Source of the DNA: Hominenteromicrobium sp900549945
GTDB taxonomy: Bacteria > Bacillota > Clostridia > Oscillospirales > Acutalibacteraceae
Assembly (NCBI GenBank): GCA_902472305.1
Contig: CABRNK010000029.1
Location: 1 to 27,111, forward strand
Direction: 5' to 3'
Length of the DNA: 27,111 bases
Shown in pieces: positions 24,855 to 27,111 of the stretch. How positions within the stretch are numbered: the stretch's first letter is position 1; the number at the start of each line of letters is the position of its first letter. Position numbers and translations under genes: made by a program. The notes beneath the pieces are model-generated. The model searched no databases and was not told the DNA's origin. It saw nothing but the letters and a program-made list of their open reading frames with translations.

Positions 24855-24885
24855 CAATAGTTTCCTATTGAACCATACCGGTATG
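24855..24885 (-). promoter_or_regulatory. Inverted repeats before binding-protein gene
   Basis: CAATAG/CTATTG with a 4-nt loop (24855-24870) is followed by a perfect 12-bp palindrome CATACCGGTATG (24874-24885) in the 75-nt gap between permease and binding-protein genes. They could shape the mRNA, or be a repressor site. Confidence 0.35.
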
Positions 24886-24894
24886 CGGGCCGCA

Positions 24895-25785
24895 TCAGCC
24901 CTTGACAGAGCCCACCGTGATGCCCTTGACAAAATACTTTTGCAGGAACGGGTACACGCACAAAATCGGGATTGTGGAAACGACGATCGTTGCCGCGCGG
25001 ATATTTTCGCCGGACACGTTCATCGCCTGATTCACGTCGCTGAAACTGCCGGACGTATCCTGCAGGCTCGTCGCCTGCGTGACAAGGTCGAACATATACT
25101 GCTGCAGGGGCTTCAGGGAGGCGTCTGTGATGTACATGACGCCGGCAAAGTAGTTGCTCCAGTATGCAACCGCGTAGTACAGCGTGACCGTCGCCAGAAC
25201 CGGCGTGGACATCGGCAGCACAACGCTGAAGAACACGCGCATGTTGGAGGCTCCGTCGATACGCGCCGCCTCCTCAATGACCTCGGGCAGCGTCTCGAAA
25301 TAGTTCTTGATCAGGAACAAATTGAACGAGGAGAGCATGCCGGAGAAAATCAGCGCGAAGATCGTGTTCGTGAGCTGCAAGGTGCGGAACAGGATGTAGT
25401 TCGGCACCATGCCCGCGCTGAACAGCATGATAAAGACGAAGATGTAAAGGAAGAACTTGCGGCCCTTCAGATGCGGCTTCGAAAGCGGATAGGCCGCCAT
25501 GACGGTCAGAAGCATTGCGCCGAGCGTGCCGACGATCGTGACCGTTACGGTAACGAAGAACGAGCTGCTGAACTCCGGCGTCGTCAAAACGTATTGAATC
25601 GTGCCCGTCTGAAATTCAACCGGCCAGAACAACACCTTGCCGGCGATTACATTGCCCTCGCTGCTGAACGCCTTTGAGACAAGGTTCAGAATCGGCAGCA
25701 GCATGATGAGGCCGACCAAAACCATCGCCGTGACATTGACAACATCAAATACGGATATATGCCCGCGTTTTTTAGCTTTTTCCAT
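24895..25785 (-). CDS. Carbohydrate ABC permease (LplC/MalG type)
   Basis: The second membrane subunit of the importer. ATG 25785 (296 residues) is preferred to 25791 because GGGTGA then lies at normal distance. Six helices are visible; the EAA loop at about 167-192 (LPEVIEEAARIDGASNMRVF) contacts the ATPase, and the protein ends VKGITVGSVKG, the usual tail. SSEGNVIAGKVLFWPVEF and FSAGMVPNYIL are LplC/YtcP-type signatures. It lies 22 nt after the first permease. No ATPase is encoded in the window. Confidence 0.95.
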   Translation of the reverse strand: MEKAKKRGHISVFDVVNVTAMVLVGLIMLLPILNLVSKAFSSEGNVIAGKVLFWPVEFQTGTIQYVLTTPEFSSSFFVTVTVTIVGTLGAMLLTVMAAYPLSKPHLKGRKFFLYIFVFIMLFSAGMVPNYILFRTLQLTNTIFALIFSGMLSSFNLFLIKNYFETLPEVIEEAARIDGASNMRVFFSVVLPMSTPVLATVTLYYAVAYWSNYFAGVMYITDASLKPLQQYMFDLVTQATSLQDTSGSFSDVNQAMNVSGENIRAATIVVSTIPILCVYPFLQKYFVKGITVGSVKG

Positions 25786-25807
25786 TTGCATTCACCCGGT
25801 AACTGCG

Positions 25808-26740
25808 TTACCAAATCCCCTTTCCGGTCGCCTTTCTCGCAATGAAATTCGAGGAAAGAACCAAAATCATAGAAATTACGGAGTTGAAAAGCCCGACGGC
25901 CGTGCCCGTACTGAACTCGAGCTTGCCGAGGCCCATGCGGTAGACGTACGTGCCGATGATGTCCGCCACATCGTATACGGTCGGGTTGTAAAAGACAAAG
26001 ATCTGGTCGAAACCGGCGTTCATAATGTTGCCGACGCGGATGATGAGCATCAGCACGATGGTCGGCAGCAGACTCGGCACCGTGATGTACCAGATTTTCT
26101 GCATGCGCGTCGCGCCGTCCACATCCGCGGCCTCAAAGCATTCCTGATCGAGGCCAGCGATCGCCGCGAAATAAATGATCGAGCTCCAGCCGATCTCCTT
26201 CCACGCGTCTGCGATGACGAGGATGCCGCGGAATTTGCCGCTGTCCATCAAAAAACTGACGGGCTCAAGCCCCATGCCCGTGATGATCGAATTGATCACG
26301 CCCGTGGAGCCAAGGAACGAGACGAAAACGCCGTAGATGACGACCCACGAGAGAAAGTGCGGCAGATAGACGATGAGCTGCAGGCCTTTCTGGAATTTCG
26401 TGCTCCGCACTTCGTTTAAGAAAATCGCGAAGATGATCGGGAGCGGGAATGTGAATACGATCTTATACACGCTGATGATCAGCGTATTTGCAAAGGCCTG
26501 CAAAAACTCCGGCCTTTTGAACACCTGCTCGAAATACTTGAAGCCGGCCCACGGGCTTTCCAGTATGGAAAGGAATGGATTTCCGGGCACCTGAAACATA
26601 TTGTAATCCTTAAACGCGATCAGGATGCCGAACATCGGCAGCAGGTGGAATATAAACACATACACCAGCGCCGGCACCAAAAGCAGATACAAATCGAAAT
26701 TCTGCCGCAGGTATTTCAGCGTTCCGCCTTTCTTTTTCAT
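25808..26740 (-). CDS. Carbohydrate ABC permease (LplB type)
   Basis: First membrane subunit of the importer, 310 residues from ATG 26740, chosen because AAAGGACGG lies about 10 nt before it; a longer frame reaches 26779. LYLLLVPALVYVFIFHLLPM (17-36) is the first helix, then GILIAFKDYN, FANTLIIS, LPHFLSWVVIYG (126-137) and the EAA loop LDQECFEAADVDGATRMQKI (197-216), all typical of LplB/YteP permeases. With the LplC-type permease it forms the channel. It is the first gene of the cassette in this window. Confidence 0.95.
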   Translation of the reverse strand: MKKKGGTLKYLRQNFDLYLLLVPALVYVFIFHLLPMFGILIAFKDYNMFQVPGNPFLSILESPWAGFKYFEQVFKRPEFLQAFANTLIISVYKIVFTFPLPIIFAIFLNEVRSTKFQKGLQLIVYLPHFLSWVVIYGVFVSFLGSTGVINSIITGMGLEPVSFLMDSGKFRGILVIADAWKEIGWSSIIYFAAIAGLDQECFEAADVDGATRMQKIWYITVPSLLPTIVLMLIIRVGNIMNAGFDQIFVFYNPTVYDVADIIGTYVYRMGLGKLEFSTGTAVGLFNSVISMILVLSSNFIARKATGKGIW

Positions 26741-27111
26741 TTTTGAGTATCCGTCCTTTCCTGTTTCGAGACGCTTCAAACTGCGGTCTCTTTTGTTTGC
26801 AGCATCATTTTATTCCAAAAACATCCAAAAATAAATGAATTATCGTCCTTGTTTTTATCATTTATCACCGATTCTTTTTTGAGGTTTCGTGCTAAATTTC
26901 CATAGATTCCGACAGATCCAAGCCGCCCTCCTTCACCCGTGCTTTTTATTTGTGCTAGTAATCGTAATATCCTGCTAATTTTCCCGCCGCTTTCTGTGAT
27001 TTCCTCTAAAGAATCTTGATTTTTGGGCGGCCGCTTCTGGAATTTTCTTCTAAAATTGTAGTAGTCAAGAAAAGTAGACACGAAAAATATTTATTTTTGA
27101 TTTGCTTTTTC
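26741..27111. other. AT-rich stretch without convincing gene
   Basis: This 371-nt edge region is AT-rich and lies before the first gene of the transport cassette, so it should hold its promoter or leader. I found no well-spaced consensus promoter. A 101-codon minus-strand frame (27081-26776, GTG start) has no ribosome binding site and no family resemblance, so it is not called. Confidence 0.6.

Noticed and set aside
26776..27081. 101-codon minus-strand open frame
   Set aside because: GTG start without ribosome site, AT-rich edge region, and no recognisable motif.

Overview
The window looks like chromosomal DNA from a GC-rich Clostridia member, probably close to the Oscillospirales/Ruminococcaceae. 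The grounds are the Firmicutes-type order SRP RNA - dnaX - ybaB-like - recR, a transketolase split into two subunits, paired MalFG/LplBC-type sugar transporters, strong purine-rich ribosome binding sites, and a one-piece tmRNA. Nearly all of it is coding. No CRISPR array, phage, insertion sequence or tRNA was found. Genus cannot be fixed from the sequence alone.

Layout. (1) 1-3885, minus strand: a genome-maintenance and translation-rescue block. It runs from a promoter and SRP RNA through dnaX, a YbaB-type nucleoid protein and recR, then a separate strong promoter drives smpB and ssrA (tmRNA). (2) 3951-7170, minus: a sugar-transport operon with two permeases, an unrecognised four-helix membrane protein, and the decayed AT-rich tail of a solute-binding protein. 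(3) 7257-7906, plus: a GNAT acetyltransferase with its own promoter and a two-way terminator. (4) 7916-11963, minus: a GH38-like DUF5054 protein, then the two transketolase halves with their own promoter and terminator. (5) 12070-12415, plus: a small DUF3892 protein and terminator. (6) 12467-16543, minus: a flavin reductase-rubredoxin fusion, rarA, glyA and a TraX-like membrane protein, several with visible promoters. (7) 16537-21760, plus: PPC-domain protein, nth, adenine deaminase, a MalY/PatB aminotransferase and a ZIP metal transporter, ending in strong hairpins beside a 22-bp direct repeat. (8) 21806-26740, minus: two LplB/LplC-type permeases, a lipoprotein binding protein and an FAD-dependent oxidoreductase, a complete sugar or oligosaccharide uptake cassette. 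The last 371 bases are AT-rich with no convincing gene.

Most of the window is conserved housekeeping. The less ordinary parts are the terminator-like hairpin wedged between smpB and ssrA, the covarying tip of the SRP RNA, the decayed binding protein next to intact permeases and an unknown membrane protein, the loop-shortened rubredoxin domain on a flavin reductase, the divergent promoters whose -35 boxes share the same bases, and the 22-bp repeat that contains a stop codon. I did not find a clear new multi-gene system; the best candidates for undescribed function are the membrane protein at 3951-5003 and the FAD oxidoreductase cassette.
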